Positions 23,270-33,016 of a stretch of DNA of 33,395 nucleotides are shown in pieces. Location of the stretch: positions 1 through 33,395 of IMG/VR virus record IMGVR_UViG_3300032053_000289. One strand, given 5' to 3'. A program made the position numbers and the translations under genes. The stretch's first letter is position 1. Each line of letters opens with the position of its first letter. Under the pieces are notes generated by a model. That model had not been told where the DNA came from. It made no database searches and was given only the letters and a program-made list of their open reading frames with translations. The stretch is from a virus.

Positions 23270-24475
23270 ATGCCAACGTTTGTAGAAACGATCAACCCGA
23301 CGCCATTCTCGTTTTTTGACGATGATTCTCAATTTCAAAACGAAGCAGATGGAATGGTTATGTTTGTTAAAAGAAAGCTTGGCGACAGTACGCTAAGTGT
23401 TGAATTAACAAAGAAAGAAATTTGGGCATGTTTTGAAGAGTCTGTTTGTGAATTCAGTCGTTTAATGCACGAAATGAAAATACAATCAGAACTTGTTAAC
23501 GTTCTTGGTTTACCAACTGCAAGCACTGATCTAACTAACAAATATCCAAGACAATCTCTTGAATTTCTTATTCGCCAAGCAGAACCATATGCATCAGAAG
23601 CGTTTTTAGGGGGCCCTTATGACGCGCAGGTCGGATATTTCGATTTGCTTCCTGGTGTACAAGATTATGATATTTACGCTGACTTAAAAGAAAACGTAAG
23701 TGGAAGTAATTTATGGTTATCGATCCCAGCCGAGTTAAGAACGAGAATTAAAATTATTGAAGTTTATCATGTGTCACCGACAGCGGCCCAACATTCATTA
23801 TTAAATGCATCAAATATAACGAATTTTCTTGCAACAAATTTTAATTACGAATCGTATGTCAATAGCACTGTATTCTATGTCTTACCGGTATTTGAAGACG
23901 TTTTACGTCGTCAAATGTTAGAGACGGCATTTCGAGTACGCAGATCAAATTACAGCTATGAAATCCTTGGAAGTAATTTACGCATCTATCCAGCACCTGT
24001 AACAAACGCCCAATTAGGTAAACTTTTTGTTAAGGTTTATGCCCAACAGGCAAACCCATTGAACCCAAGTGCCATCGGCGGAGGATTGTCTGGAAGTTAT
24101 GCCGACGGAAGTTTGTATGGAATTTCAGGCCCAAGCAACGTACCATTAGACAATCTTCCATTTTCAACTATCACGCAACCAGGAAGACAATGGATTCGTC
24201 AATATACGCTTGCGTTATCAAAAGAACTGCTTGGACTAATCAGATCTAAATTTGACACTATTCCAATTCCTAACGCAGATTTAAAATTAAATGGTGAAGC
24301 ATTACGCGCAGACGGAAGAGAAGATCAAGCTAGACTCCGTGACCAGATGCGTGAATGGTTATCAAAATTAACAAACCAAGCCCTTATGGAACAACAAGCG
24401 GTTCTTGCTGAAAATATGCAAAAACAGTTAAAGTATATCCCGATTCCCGCGGGAAAAGCGATTACTGTTGGTTAA
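23270..24475 (+). CDS. gp13: Neck protein, gp13-like
   Basis: A 401-residue protein resembling T4-type neck proteins that sit on the portal and join head to tail (T4 gp13 is about 309). The N-terminal part is helical (DGMVMFVKRKLGD, KEIWACFEESVCEFSRLMHE). The middle is mixed. The C-terminal region has the pattern RQWIRQYTLALSKELLGLIRS then IPNADLKLNGEALRADGRE, typical of this neck family, then a long helix rich in Gln/Glu. GAGGA lies 14 nt before the ATG, a little far. The following two genes fit gp14 and gp15, giving the T4 order 13-14-15. Moderate sequence support, strong gene-order support. Confidence 0.72.
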   Translation: MPTFVETINPTPFSFFDDDSQFQNEADGMVMFVKRKLGDSTLSVELTKKEIWACFEESVCEFSRLMHEMKIQSELVNVLGLPTASTDLTNKYPRQSLEFLIRQAEPYASEAFLGGPYDAQVGYFDLLPGVQDYDIYADLKENVSGSNLWLSIPAELRTRIKIIEVYHVSPTAAQHSLLNASNITNFLATNFNYESYVNSTVFYVLPVFEDVLRRQMLETAFRVRRSNYSYEILGSNLRIYPAPVTNAQLGKLFVKVYAQQANPLNPSAIGGGLSGSYADGSLYGISGPSNVPLDNLPFSTITQPGRQWIRQYTLALSKELLGLIRSKFDTIPIPNADLKLNGEALRADGREDQARLRDQMREWLSKLTNQALMEQQAVLAENMQKQLKYIPIPAGKAITVG

Positions 24476-24530
24476 AATCGAATTGATATGTTTAAATTTT
24501 TGCCTACTTAAGTAGAGAAAGAAATTTTAA

Positions 24531-25205
24531 ATGGCACGCCTTTTCATAACACCCAGAGAATTGAATTTTATCAGTGATATTACGAAAGAGCTGATTAAGG
24601 ATATTGTCGGGCAACGCATCTATCTGTACCCAATTTCAGAAACTAAAACAAAAACAAACGGCATATACAATGAATCAATGGAGAAGATTTTTGATGCACC
24701 AATAATTGTTGATGCACTTGTCGATAATAGTTTTCAAAATGAGACAAAAATTGATTCATTTGGTGTTGATACGAAATTCAAATTAGAAGTTTACATACAG
24801 TATCGAGATTTGGTTGAAAAGGGAATTAATATAAGCATCGGAGATTTTTTCTCATTTAGCGATATTTTTTATGAAATTACTGATATGACTGTAATGCGCA
24901 ACATTTACGGTTTACCAGAGCACAAAGCAGGCGTTAAAATAATTGGAACTAAGGCTAGAGACGGTCAATTTAGTTCACCAATTCTCGGTCCAACTGATAT
25001 TAAATACACGGATGAAACAGCTGTTCAAAAAACGTTTGTTCAACAACGTGGTCTATCAGAGAATAATGAAGGTCCAACGGGTGACGTTAGAGATCTTGTC
25101 AAACAGGGCGTTTTAGATCCTCCAATTTCGGGACAAAGAGAGGTTTCTGAGCGCGGTGCAGTGAATGGTGATGACAATCATGGAAGTTCGTTCTATGATG
25201 AATAG
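24531..25205 (+). CDS. gp14: Neck protein, gp14-like
   Basis: A 224-residue protein that follows the gp13-like gene, as in T4 (gp14, 256 residues), which binds gp13 in the neck. The N-terminal half has helix RELNFISDITKELIKDIVGQ and beta strands (RIYLYPISE, FKLEVYIQYRDLVEKG), then SIGDFFSFSDIFYEITDM and HKAGVKIIGTKARDG, which I recognise as the neck-protein pattern. The C-terminus is acidic and flexible (EVSERGAVNGDDNHGSS). The start has GAGAAAG about 12 nt upstream. Order and domain pattern support the call; sequence identity to T4 itself would be low. Confidence 0.7.
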   Translation: MARLFITPRELNFISDITKELIKDIVGQRIYLYPISETKTKTNGIYNESMEKIFDAPIIVDALVDNSFQNETKIDSFGVDTKFKLEVYIQYRDLVEKGINISIGDFFSFSDIFYEITDMTVMRNIYGLPEHKAGVKIIGTKARDGQFSSPILGPTDIKYTDETAVQKTFVQQRGLSENNEGPTGDVRDLVKQGVLDPPISGQREVSERGAVNGDDNHGSSFYDE

Positions 25206-25216
25206 TGTAGGTAAAA

Positions 25217-26518
25217 ATGCCAACAAGATTTAATTCAACTGGAAATGATAGATTTTTTGTACCTGGACTTAAGTCTGGTTACGAAGGTAAACCGGCACCT
25301 AGCGAACTCTCAATTCCACCCGCTGGAATTGCAGATGTCGATGCTGCGTTGTTTCATTTATTTGATAAAGAGATTCCGTTTCAAGTCAATACTGGTGATA
25401 AAAGCGTTCAGGAGTTAAAAAAGGTTCCTGTCGTTTTTGCTTCAGCTGAAAAGTGGGCGCTTAGTAAAAGATCAAGTGGGCTCCGTGATAAAAACGGTAG
25501 TTTAATTCTTCCATTAATTACTGTTGTTCGTACATCAATTGAACAATCTGGTGATTCAGATATTGCAGGCAGGGGTATTAATCAACAGACTGGGGAAATT
25601 GTTGTCAGGAGGAGGCTAGATAAATCAGATCGTGAATACCAAGGACTAATAAACAGATTATTTCTAAAACACCAGATGAATCTTGCAGTGCCTAGCGACA
25701 GCGCCGATATTGATCAGTTGGTAACCGAACGAAGTGTTGGTGATTTATCTGATGATCCTACGGTGATGGATGGTGGGTTATTGGCATCAAACAATAAAAA
25801 CAACGTTTATGAAACAATTACAATTCCTTCACCTCAATTTTTTACAGCAACTTATGATGTAACGTTCTGGACGCAATACACGGTTCAAATGTTTCAAATG
25901 ATAGAATTATTAATTGCTTCATTTTTGCCACAAGGTAATGCATGGAGACTTGATACGTCAAAAGGTTATTGGTACGTTGCAACCGTTGATGGAAATACGT
26001 ATAATTCAGAAAACAACACTGACGACATGTCACAGGAAGAAAGAATACTTAAGCATAAGTTTACCGTAAAAGTTCCTGGATACATTTTGGCCTCAGCTGT
26101 GCCAGGTGCCCCCGTACCAATTAAGCGATATATATCATCACCAATTATAACATTTGACGTTGGTTTAAATACAAACGAAATGGAAGAATCTTTAGGGGTG
26201 TCAGATCCGTTTTTGGGTTCGGATGATCCAACACTTCCAATGTCAGAAAATCAAAACAAAAGACCTGATCAAAGACAAGTAAACGACACAAAATTATACC
26301 CGAACAAGAATCAAATTTCTCAACAAGATCCCGCCTTAGCGTCTTTGCCGAGGGGAACAAAACCAAGTCGATATAAAAAAATTACTAGTGTAAATAAAAA
26401 TGGAAAAACGATAACGAAATTTGTTCGTATCACAACCACAAATAGATACTCTGGTGAAACAGTGTATGGCTCTGATTTTGATTTTGGCGGATTGACAATT
26501 TCAATTACTGATGATTGA
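25217..26518 (+). CDS. gp15: Tail completion/sheath terminator, gp15-like
   Basis: A 433-residue protein (T4 gp15 is 272) that would cap the tail tube and hold the sheath at the head end. The central region holds the family-like run FFTATYDVTFWTQYTVQMFQ (about 208-227), then LLIASFLPQGNAWRLDT, then KHKFTVKVPGYILASA, then PIKRYISSPIITFDVG. The N-terminal 190 residues are an extra domain, and the C-terminal 110 are flexible with Lys/Thr-rich repeats. Order after gp13- and gp14-like genes, and directly before the sheath, matches T4 except that no gp16/gp17 lies between. The start follows TAGG by 6 nt. Confidence 0.68.
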   Translation: MPTRFNSTGNDRFFVPGLKSGYEGKPAPSELSIPPAGIADVDAALFHLFDKEIPFQVNTGDKSVQELKKVPVVFASAEKWALSKRSSGLRDKNGSLILPLITVVRTSIEQSGDSDIAGRGINQQTGEIVVRRRLDKSDREYQGLINRLFLKHQMNLAVPSDSADIDQLVTERSVGDLSDDPTVMDGGLLASNNKNNVYETITIPSPQFFTATYDVTFWTQYTVQMFQMIELLIASFLPQGNAWRLDTSKGYWYVATVDGNTYNSENNTDDMSQEERILKHKFTVKVPGYILASAVPGAPVPIKRYISSPIITFDVGLNTNEMEESLGVSDPFLGSDDPTLPMSENQNKRPDQRQVNDTKLYPNKNQISQQDPALASLPRGTKPSRYKKITSVNKNGKTITKFVRITTTNRYSGETVYGSDFDFGGLTISITDD

Positions 26519-26539
26519 TTAAAAGTCTATAGATTTTCA

Positions 26540-26559
26540 GTTTTGCGTATGATACTTAT
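26540..26559 (+). promoter_or_regulatory. Shared upstream motif, copy 2 (first sheath gene)
   Basis: GTTTTGC, three bases, then TGATACTTAT, 40 nt before the sheath ATG. The same two blocks lie before the scaffold gene. Confidence 0.3.
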
Positions 26560-26598
26560 GTTCACTATTTCATTTTGTTTAAATAGAGGAGCGCGATA

Positions 26599-29598
26599 AT
26601 GCCCGAGCAAACTTTTAGATCACCAAATTATTTTGAACGCGAAATTGACTTGTCAACACCAAGATTACGTGGTCCTGTGGGTATACCCGCTGGCGTAATC
26701 GGAACCGCAAACAAGGGTCCCGCGTTCGTTCCTGTTACTTTTGCAAATTTTGATGAATTTGTTACAACGTTTGGAAATTTAGATCCAAAGTCGTTTGGAC
26801 CTTACGCAGTCAATGAATTTTTGAAACACCGTGCAGCTTTGACGTATTTGAGAGTCTTGGGCGCCGGAGCAAATGATTCAGATGGTGATATTGCTACAAC
26901 GCTTCAGACTGGCCGCGTTTTAAATGCCGGCTTTGCAATTGAAGGAACCGTAGCTACTCATGATTCTTCTGCCCGACACGTTGGTGCAATTCAATTTATT
27001 ACTGCTCGTCATACATCAGACTCAGATGAAGCATACGGCATGCCTATGTTTACTGACAATGACAGTTTCACAGCAGGTGCATCAAGTCTAGTTCGTGGAA
27101 TGGTTATGATGGCTTCCGGTGCAAGATTGATGATTATGGACGGAAATGAATCTGCTATTTCTGCATTTTCAACAGGTGGTCCGAATGACGTTGCTACACC
27201 CGTAAGTGGAAAGTTTAAATTAGTCATTTCATCAACGCTTGGAAATTCATTTTTTAATACTGATGGAAATCCTGGTGTTAAAATTCTTACTGCGTCATTC
27301 AATCCAACGTCAGCTGATTACTTCGCTAAGGTTTTGAACACTGATCCAGATAGATTTGTACAGGATCAACATTTATTGTATGCAGACTTTGCAGTCGATG
27401 AAGAAATTGCAATTGTAACATCGGCCGCAATTTTGTCTGGCAGCACTCAAACGAGTAACACATCAGGTGACGCTAGTTTGGTTATGCGTGATGCATTTGG
27501 TGCGTTTGATACAAGATACCAATCACCAAAGTCAACATCGTTTATTTCACAACCATTTGGTACAAATGAGTATGATTTGTTTCATATTGAAGCGCTCGAT
27601 GATGGAGAGTTTGCAAATAAACTTTACAAAGTTTCTATTACAAATTTAAAGGCGTCTCTTGACGATTCTCAACCATATGGTTCATTTACTTTGCAAGTTA
27701 GAAGTTGGGATGACACAGATCAAAATCCAATTGTTTTGGAATCATTTTCAAATTGTTCGCTTGATCCAAATTCTGAAAATTATGTTGCGCAAAAGATTGG
27801 TGATCGTAAAGTATTTTTTAACTTTGATGCATCACTTACTGATGAACGTCGTGTAGTTGCAACAGGCAAATATCAAAATATTTCGAAAATTGTTCGAATT
27901 CAAATGTCAGATGCCGTTGATAGAAAGCTTGTTCCTGCAAAGTCGCTTCCTTTTGGATTTAGGGGTATTGAAACTCTAAAAACAAATGATTCACTTACCG
28001 ACAGTATTTCATCAACATACAGACTTGGTGGAATTGTTGGAACTTCAACATTGACCGGATCTATTACTCCTCCCGTACCGTTTAGATTCAAACTAACAAA
28101 GGGTGAAATTCCTGTTGGTGGTGCATTCGTTGGCGCGCCAGGACCAACCGAATTAGCGAATAGTCAACTTCATTGGGGTGTAAAATTTGAACGAAATACG
28201 CTTCCATTGAATTCAAATTTGTCTTCTGAAAAGAATAAATTGCTAGAGTCATACACGAAATTTTTGGGAATCAAAAAATTAGATGTATTAGTGACCGGTT
28301 CCGGTGCAGATACGTTTAACAATAACAAATTCACCCTTGCTAAGGTTGCGTTTTCTAACACAAGCATTACACACCTAACGGGAACTGTCAATGATCACGT
28401 ACGTGAAGCAGCATATATTCGAAATGCAAAACTTGATCTTTCTGACTATACGGTCAATACAAACATCGGTCGCCGCATTACGTTTGCAACTGTTTTAGCG
28501 CAAGATTCTGCTGCAAATTTCAATAAGTTTTCACCTTTTATGAAGTTTACAAACTTTATGCAAGGTGGATTTGACGGCGTCAACGTTCTTGATAGAAACG
28601 CTCGTAGATTAAACGATAAAGCATCATCATTTGATGCTTCTGGTGGTGCTGAAGTGGGTTACGTTTCACCAGGCATGCTATCAAATCAAAATGGAACCGG
28701 TCAAACGAATTCAACGGTTCGTTCATTTATAACTGCAATTGATATCATGACTGATTCAATGATTGTTAATACGAATATTCTTGCAATCCCTGGGATTCGT
28801 GAATCGTTCGTTACTGATTACGCAATGAAAAAAGTTCGCGATTACGGCCTTGCATATTACGTTATGGATGTTCCATCGTATGATGATAATACGCTTAGAT
28901 TGTATGACGACTCATCAGAACGTCCAGACGTTGAAAAAACAGCGGCAATTGTTGATTCAAGAGCAATTGATAATAATTACGTTGGAACGTACTTTCCAAA
29001 CGTGTTTATTGATGACTTAACGAATAAGCGCAAACTCAAGGTTCCAGTCTCTGTTGCAGTAATGGGAGCATTAGCGTTCAACGATAGAGTGGCATATCCA
29101 TGGTTTGCTCCGGCAGGATTTAATCGTGCCTCATTAGATTTCGTTTCTAACGTTGAAGTTAGATTAAACGTAACTGACAGAGATCGATTGTATGATTCTA
29201 GAATTAATCCAATCGCAACCTTTCCAAGACTTGGATTCGTAATCTATGGACAGAAAACACTCCAGGTTTCAAAGTCGGCTCTTGATCGTGTAAATGTTCG
29301 TAGATTACTTTTGGAAGTCAAACGAATCATTATTAACATTGCTCAACAATCAACGTTTGAAAATAACACTCCTGCCGTTCGTAACAAATTTGTTTCTGAC
29401 TCAGTTTTACAACTTGGTTTGATTCAGGCTCAAGCAGGAATCGAAGAATTTAGAGTTATTTGTAATGAGACAAATAACACACAAGAAGATGCGAATTTGA
29501 ACAAAATGAATGGAAGAATTGTGGTTGTTCCAACAAGAGTTATTGAATACATCGCATTAGATTTCATTGTGACATCAGCGGGTGTCGTATTCGTCTAA
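26599..29598 (+). CDS. gp18: Tail sheath protein 1, gp18 family
   Basis: A 999-residue contractile sheath subunit (T4 gp18 is 659 residues, so this one carries large insertions). The N-terminus is the typical RGPVGIPAGVIGTANKGPAFVP, given here only as positions 24-45, followed by the embedded FGPYAVNEFL segment. The middle is variable and loop-rich. The C-terminal part has AYPWFAPAGFNRASL-like HPWFAPAG pattern, INPIATFP, YGQKTLQVSKSALDRVNVRRL, and the end IALDFIVTSAGV. GAGGAG is 8 nt before the ATG. It is followed by a second gene with the same architecture. Confidence 0.92.
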   Translation: MPEQTFRSPNYFEREIDLSTPRLRGPVGIPAGVIGTANKGPAFVPVTFANFDEFVTTFGNLDPKSFGPYAVNEFLKHRAALTYLRVLGAGANDSDGDIATTLQTGRVLNAGFAIEGTVATHDSSARHVGAIQFITARHTSDSDEAYGMPMFTDNDSFTAGASSLVRGMVMMASGARLMIMDGNESAISAFSTGGPNDVATPVSGKFKLVISSTLGNSFFNTDGNPGVKILTASFNPTSADYFAKVLNTDPDRFVQDQHLLYADFAVDEEIAIVTSAAILSGSTQTSNTSGDASLVMRDAFGAFDTRYQSPKSTSFISQPFGTNEYDLFHIEALDDGEFANKLYKVSITNLKASLDDSQPYGSFTLQVRSWDDTDQNPIVLESFSNCSLDPNSENYVAQKIGDRKVFFNFDASLTDERRVVATGKYQNISKIVRIQMSDAVDRKLVPAKSLPFGFRGIETLKTNDSLTDSISSTYRLGGIVGTSTLTGSITPPVPFRFKLTKGEIPVGGAFVGAPGPTELANSQLHWGVKFERNTLPLNSNLSSEKNKLLESYTKFLGIKKLDVLVTGSGADTFNNNKFTLAKVAFSNTSITHLTGTVNDHVREAAYIRNAKLDLSDYTVNTNIGRRITFATVLAQDSAANFNKFSPFMKFTNFMQGGFDGVNVLDRNARRLNDKASSFDASGGAEVGYVSPGMLSNQNGTGQTNSTVRSFITAIDIMTDSMIVNTNILAIPGIRESFVTDYAMKKVRDYGLAYYVMDVPSYDDNTLRLYDDSSERPDVEKTAAIVDSRAIDNNYVGTYFPNVFIDDLTNKRKLKVPVSVAVMGALAFNDRVAYPWFAPAGFNRASLDFVSNVEVRLNVTDRDRLYDSRINPIATFPRLGFVIYGQKTLQVSKSALDRVNVRRLLLEVKRIIINIAQQSTFENNTPAVRNKFVSDSVLQLGLIQAQAGIEEFRVICNETNNTQEDANLNKMNGRIVVVPTRVIEYIALDFIVTSAGVVFV

Positions 29599-29637
29599 TA
29601 TTTGAAATGAATTTATATCACATCAGAAGATTTTGTA

Positions 29638-29654
29638 GTTTGTTTGATATTTAC
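29638..29654 (+). promoter_or_regulatory. Shared upstream motif, loose copy 3 (second sheath gene)
   Basis: GTTTGTT followed by TGATATTTAC, 20 nt before the second sheath ATG. It matches copies 1 and 2 with several changes. Confidence 0.25.
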
Positions 29655-29674
29655 AATGCAGAGGAAGATAGAAA

Positions 29675-32600
29675 ATGTCACAACTAAAGTTTGGTAGTGC
29701 AGGCGTAACATCGAAAGAGATTGATATCTCGGGTCAAGTTGTACAAAAACCAACAGGTATTCCTGCTGGTGTGATTGGAACTGCGCTACGTGGCCCAGCG
29801 TTCGTTCCCGTTACAATTGGTGTTGTTAATGATTTTTATGCTAAATTTGGTTTAACGGACGGAAAGAAATTTGGTCCATTAGCTGTAACTGAGTGGTTAC
29901 GCAACGCGAAATCCGCAACGTACGTTCGAGTACTTGGTGTTGGAGATGGTAAGAAGCGAACTTCTGATGGATCTGTTACTTCTGCCGGGTTCACGGTTGG
30001 AGAAAATCAACCAAGAGATGGCGATGGCCTACTTTTTGGAAATGAATATGCAACGTCAGGTAGCAATAGCGTTTCAGGTAGAGTGTTCTTTTTAGGGGCA
30101 TTTATGTCTGAATCTGCCGGATCAAGTATTTTTTCTGACGCAGGAATTCAAGGTCAGGGAAGCATCACGCCGGGAGTTAACACCGCAGTTCCTGTAATTA
30201 GAGGACTTTTGATGGCAGCGTCAGGCGTAATATTACGTCTATCGTCATCTATTACTTCGTCAACAAATCCAGCTTCGAATCTTGTTGCCACCGAACAAAG
30301 TTCACAAGGTTCATTATTCGGTTCTGTTACGTTGATGGATCAGAATGTATCAAAACAGGATTTCGTCTTGTTATTGAATGGTCACAAAGGAACTAATTCA
30401 CTTTATCCTAACGTTATTACTGCGTCATTTGATATGACGTCACCAAATTATTTTGCAAACGTTCTAAATTTAGATCCTCTTAAGATTGAACAGGCAGGTC
30501 ACTATTTGCATTCTCATTGGGATGTACATAATTCATCTGCCGTTGTAACGGGTTCTGGTCTTGTGTCAATATTGAGTGGTGCCGGTGCTACAACAGCGCG
30601 CGCCGTAGGTAAAGAAGTTTCTGCATTCATAACAACCAGTTCACTAGCAAGAAACGTTGGTTCTGATACTGTTCCAAATTATGAATCTTGGACAGATAGA
30701 TTTTCTCACGCAAAATCACCGTGGGTTATTTCACAAAAGTTCGGTGGTATTGCAACAAACCTATTCAGGCTTCATGATTTGAACGCAGGTAAGGGAAATT
30801 CAACAACTGTAAAATTCTCTATTGAGAACATGGTTGTTTCAACTGATTTATCAGATAGATACGGGAATTTTGATCTAGTCATTAGAAACTGGAATGATCT
30901 TGACAGCAATATGCAACCTATCGAGCAATGGAGGGGTTTGAATCTCAACCCTAACTCAGATCGATATATTGCGAAAATAATTGGTGATGCTCATATTTTC
31001 TATAATTTTGATCAAACCGAATCCGGCCAAAAATTAATCGTTGAAGGAAATTACACGAATCAATCAAATTATGTTCGAGTTGAAATGTCATTAGACGTTG
31101 AAAATCAAATTGTTGATTCTACTGCACTTCCTTTTGGCGTTCGAGGTATTTCACACCTTGTCACGTCAGGCACTATGCCAATGACATCACCGGCGAGTAA
31201 TCAAATTGACATTGCGTCTGTTTTGAAACGCGCGATTCAATTGCCTGTTCCAATGAGAAAGACAATTACACAAGGATCTGGTGCGAAACTTTCTGTGAAC
31301 CCAGTTCTTTATTGGGGTCCTCGATTTGAACACGTTACCAGTCTAACAACGCCGAATGCTAGCGTAATGCATGACAAGTCACTCGATAACTTCGCTAAAT
31401 TCTTTCCAGATTTCTCTGAAACAACACAAAATATGATTGTCGGTGACAACTCAGGGACTCCTGCGACAGTGGAGAATGGAACGTTGGACTCTGATTTGTT
31501 CTGTAACAATATGTTTACACTTGAAAACATTATGGTTACTACGGGTTCAACAGGACTTGCAGATTCAACGAAGTGGGATCTTGCAACATATGTTCGAGCT
31601 GGTAACATTGGAACGAATGATGTAGCAAAAACTCGTCGACTTTCAATCGATGATTTCGTGCAAGCAAATAGACGCTTTTTGAAATATTCATTCTTTATGC
31701 AAGGTGGATTTGATGGTGTCAACGTTTTTGATAACGACGAAGCAGAAATTAATGATACTGCCGTTGTTGCAGATATGAATGATGCAAACAGAGGAAGACA
31801 AGACGGTCCATCTGTAAAGGCATATAGCAAAGCACTTGACATCATGAAAAACGTCGTCAACGTAGATGTTCAATTATTGGCAATCCCAGGAATTAGACAC
31901 CCAATCATTACGAACGCTGGTATTAACGCAGTTGAAGAAAGATTTGATGCGTTGTTCATTCTAGATGTCGAACAGGTCGATAACGACGGAAGTAACATAG
32001 TAAGTGATAATCAACTTCCATCTGTTACGTTGACTGTTTCAAATCTCAGTGACCGTGCACTTGATTCAAGTTTTGCTGCAACGTATTTCCCTGACGTTAC
32101 TGTGTCAGATCCAAATACACACACAAACGTTATTGTTCCTCCTTCGGTGGTTGTTCTTGGTGCAATGGCATTGAATGACGCAATTGGTCACCCGTGGTTT
32201 GCACCTGCTGGGTTTACTCGAGGCGCATTGCAGTCGGCACTTGAAGCAAGAGTTAAGTTGTCTAAGACAAATATGGATGCGCTTTATGATGCTGGTATTA
32301 ACCCAATCACAGCATTCCCAGGGAACGCAACAGCAGGTACGAATCCAAAGGGTGGTGTTGTTGTGTGGGGTCAAAAGACTCTTCAGGTTCAATCTTCAGC
32401 TCTTGATCGTGTAAACGTTCGTAGATTGTTGATTGACATCAGACGTCAAGTTAGAGACATCGCACAAACAATTATCTTTGAACCAAATCGTGAAGCAACG
32501 TTGGCAAAGTTCTCCTCAGCTGTAACGCCAAGACTTCAAAGAATTCAAGCGTTGTCAGGACTTGAAAGATTCAAGATCATAATTGATTCTTCAACGACTA

Positions 32601-32713
32601 CACAGTCTGATATTGAGAATAATACATTACGTGGAAAAATTTACGTACAACCAACAAAAACGATCGAACAAGTCAGTCTTGACTTCGTCGTATCAAACAA
32701 CGTTGCAGCCTAG
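29675..32713 (+). CDS. Tail sheath protein 2, gp18 family
   Basis: A 1012-residue paralog of the preceding sheath protein. It shares the N-terminal GIPAGVIGTALRGPAFVPVT region and the C-terminal block HPWFAPAGFTRGAL, INPITAFPG, WGQKTLQVQSSALDRVNVRR, then QVSLDFVVSNN. The middle has its own insertions and differs more. GAGGAAG lies 9 nt before the ATG. The two paralogs have diverged well below simple duplication, so both are probably functional. They could build a mixed sheath or two tail forms. Alternatively one could be a sheath-like head-proximal ring. The order sheath-sheath without an intervening tube gene is noteworthy, and three small genes follow it. Confidence 0.9.
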   Translation: MSQLKFGSAGVTSKEIDISGQVVQKPTGIPAGVIGTALRGPAFVPVTIGVVNDFYAKFGLTDGKKFGPLAVTEWLRNAKSATYVRVLGVGDGKKRTSDGSVTSAGFTVGENQPRDGDGLLFGNEYATSGSNSVSGRVFFLGAFMSESAGSSIFSDAGIQGQGSITPGVNTAVPVIRGLLMAASGVILRLSSSITSSTNPASNLVATEQSSQGSLFGSVTLMDQNVSKQDFVLLLNGHKGTNSLYPNVITASFDMTSPNYFANVLNLDPLKIEQAGHYLHSHWDVHNSSAVVTGSGLVSILSGAGATTARAVGKEVSAFITTSSLARNVGSDTVPNYESWTDRFSHAKSPWVISQKFGGIATNLFRLHDLNAGKGNSTTVKFSIENMVVSTDLSDRYGNFDLVIRNWNDLDSNMQPIEQWRGLNLNPNSDRYIAKIIGDAHIFYNFDQTESGQKLIVEGNYTNQSNYVRVEMSLDVENQIVDSTALPFGVRGISHLVTSGTMPMTSPASNQIDIASVLKRAIQLPVPMRKTITQGSGAKLSVNPVLYWGPRFEHVTSLTTPNASVMHDKSLDNFAKFFPDFSETTQNMIVGDNSGTPATVENGTLDSDLFCNNMFTLENIMVTTGSTGLADSTKWDLATYVRAGNIGTNDVAKTRRLSIDDFVQANRRFLKYSFFMQGGFDGVNVFDNDEAEINDTAVVADMNDANRGRQDGPSVKAYSKALDIMKNVVNVDVQLLAIPGIRHPIITNAGINAVEERFDALFILDVEQVDNDGSNIVSDNQLPSVTLTVSNLSDRALDSSFAATYFPDVTVSDPNTHTNVIVPPSVVVLGAMALNDAIGHPWFAPAGFTRGALQSALEARVKLSKTNMDALYDAGINPITAFPGNATAGTNPKGGVVVWGQKTLQVQSSALDRVNVRRLLIDIRRQVRDIAQTIIFEPNREATLAKFSSAVTPRLQRIQALSGLERFKIIIDSSTTTQSDIENNTLRGKIYVQPTKTIEQVSLDFVVSNNVAA

Positions 32714-32734
32714 TAGGAATTTTAAAATTGCCTT

Positions 32735-33001
32735 ATGAAACTTACACAAAAACAACTTAGATTAATTATTGAAAACGTTATCGCTGAAAGTGGTGTAAAA
32801 AACGAAGAAACGTTGTTGCTAAAAAAATCTAATGAACATATTTCCGCCGCTACGGACATGTTTTTCAAAGCAGCTGAAATATCAAATGTTGAAGATACTT
32901 ACGTAAAGAAAGAATATTATCGTCTTAAAGGCGTTCTTGATGAATTAACATTGAGTGTTCATAATCTTAAAAATGACGTCATTAGATCAAAAAAATCATA
33001 A
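32735..33001 (+). CDS. Small protein with targeting-like N-terminus, tandem copy 1
   Basis: An 88-residue protein starting MKLTQKQLRLIIENVIAES. Its VIAE-S sequence fits the T4 gp21-type I/L-x-E consensus very well. The rest is helical (NEETLLLKKSNEHISAATDMF, then EYYRLKGVLDELTLSVHNL, each shown only in part as positions 23-43 and 64-82). It follows the second sheath gene by 21 bases. The AGGA is 16 nt upstream of the ATG, a rather long spacing. The next two genes share the N-terminus, so this is the first of a tandem family. Likely an internal head protein, by inference. Confidence 0.72.
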   Translation: MKLTQKQLRLIIENVIAESGVKNEETLLLKKSNEHISAATDMFFKAAEISNVEDTYVKKEYYRLKGVLDELTLSVHNLKNDVIRSKKS

Positions 33002-33016
33002 TTTGAAGGGTAAAAT

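Noticed and set aside
24504-24515. Perfect 12-base palindrome CTACTTAAGTAG before the gp14-like gene
   Set aside because: Too short and AT-rich to be a terminator or convincing operator; no second copy was found.
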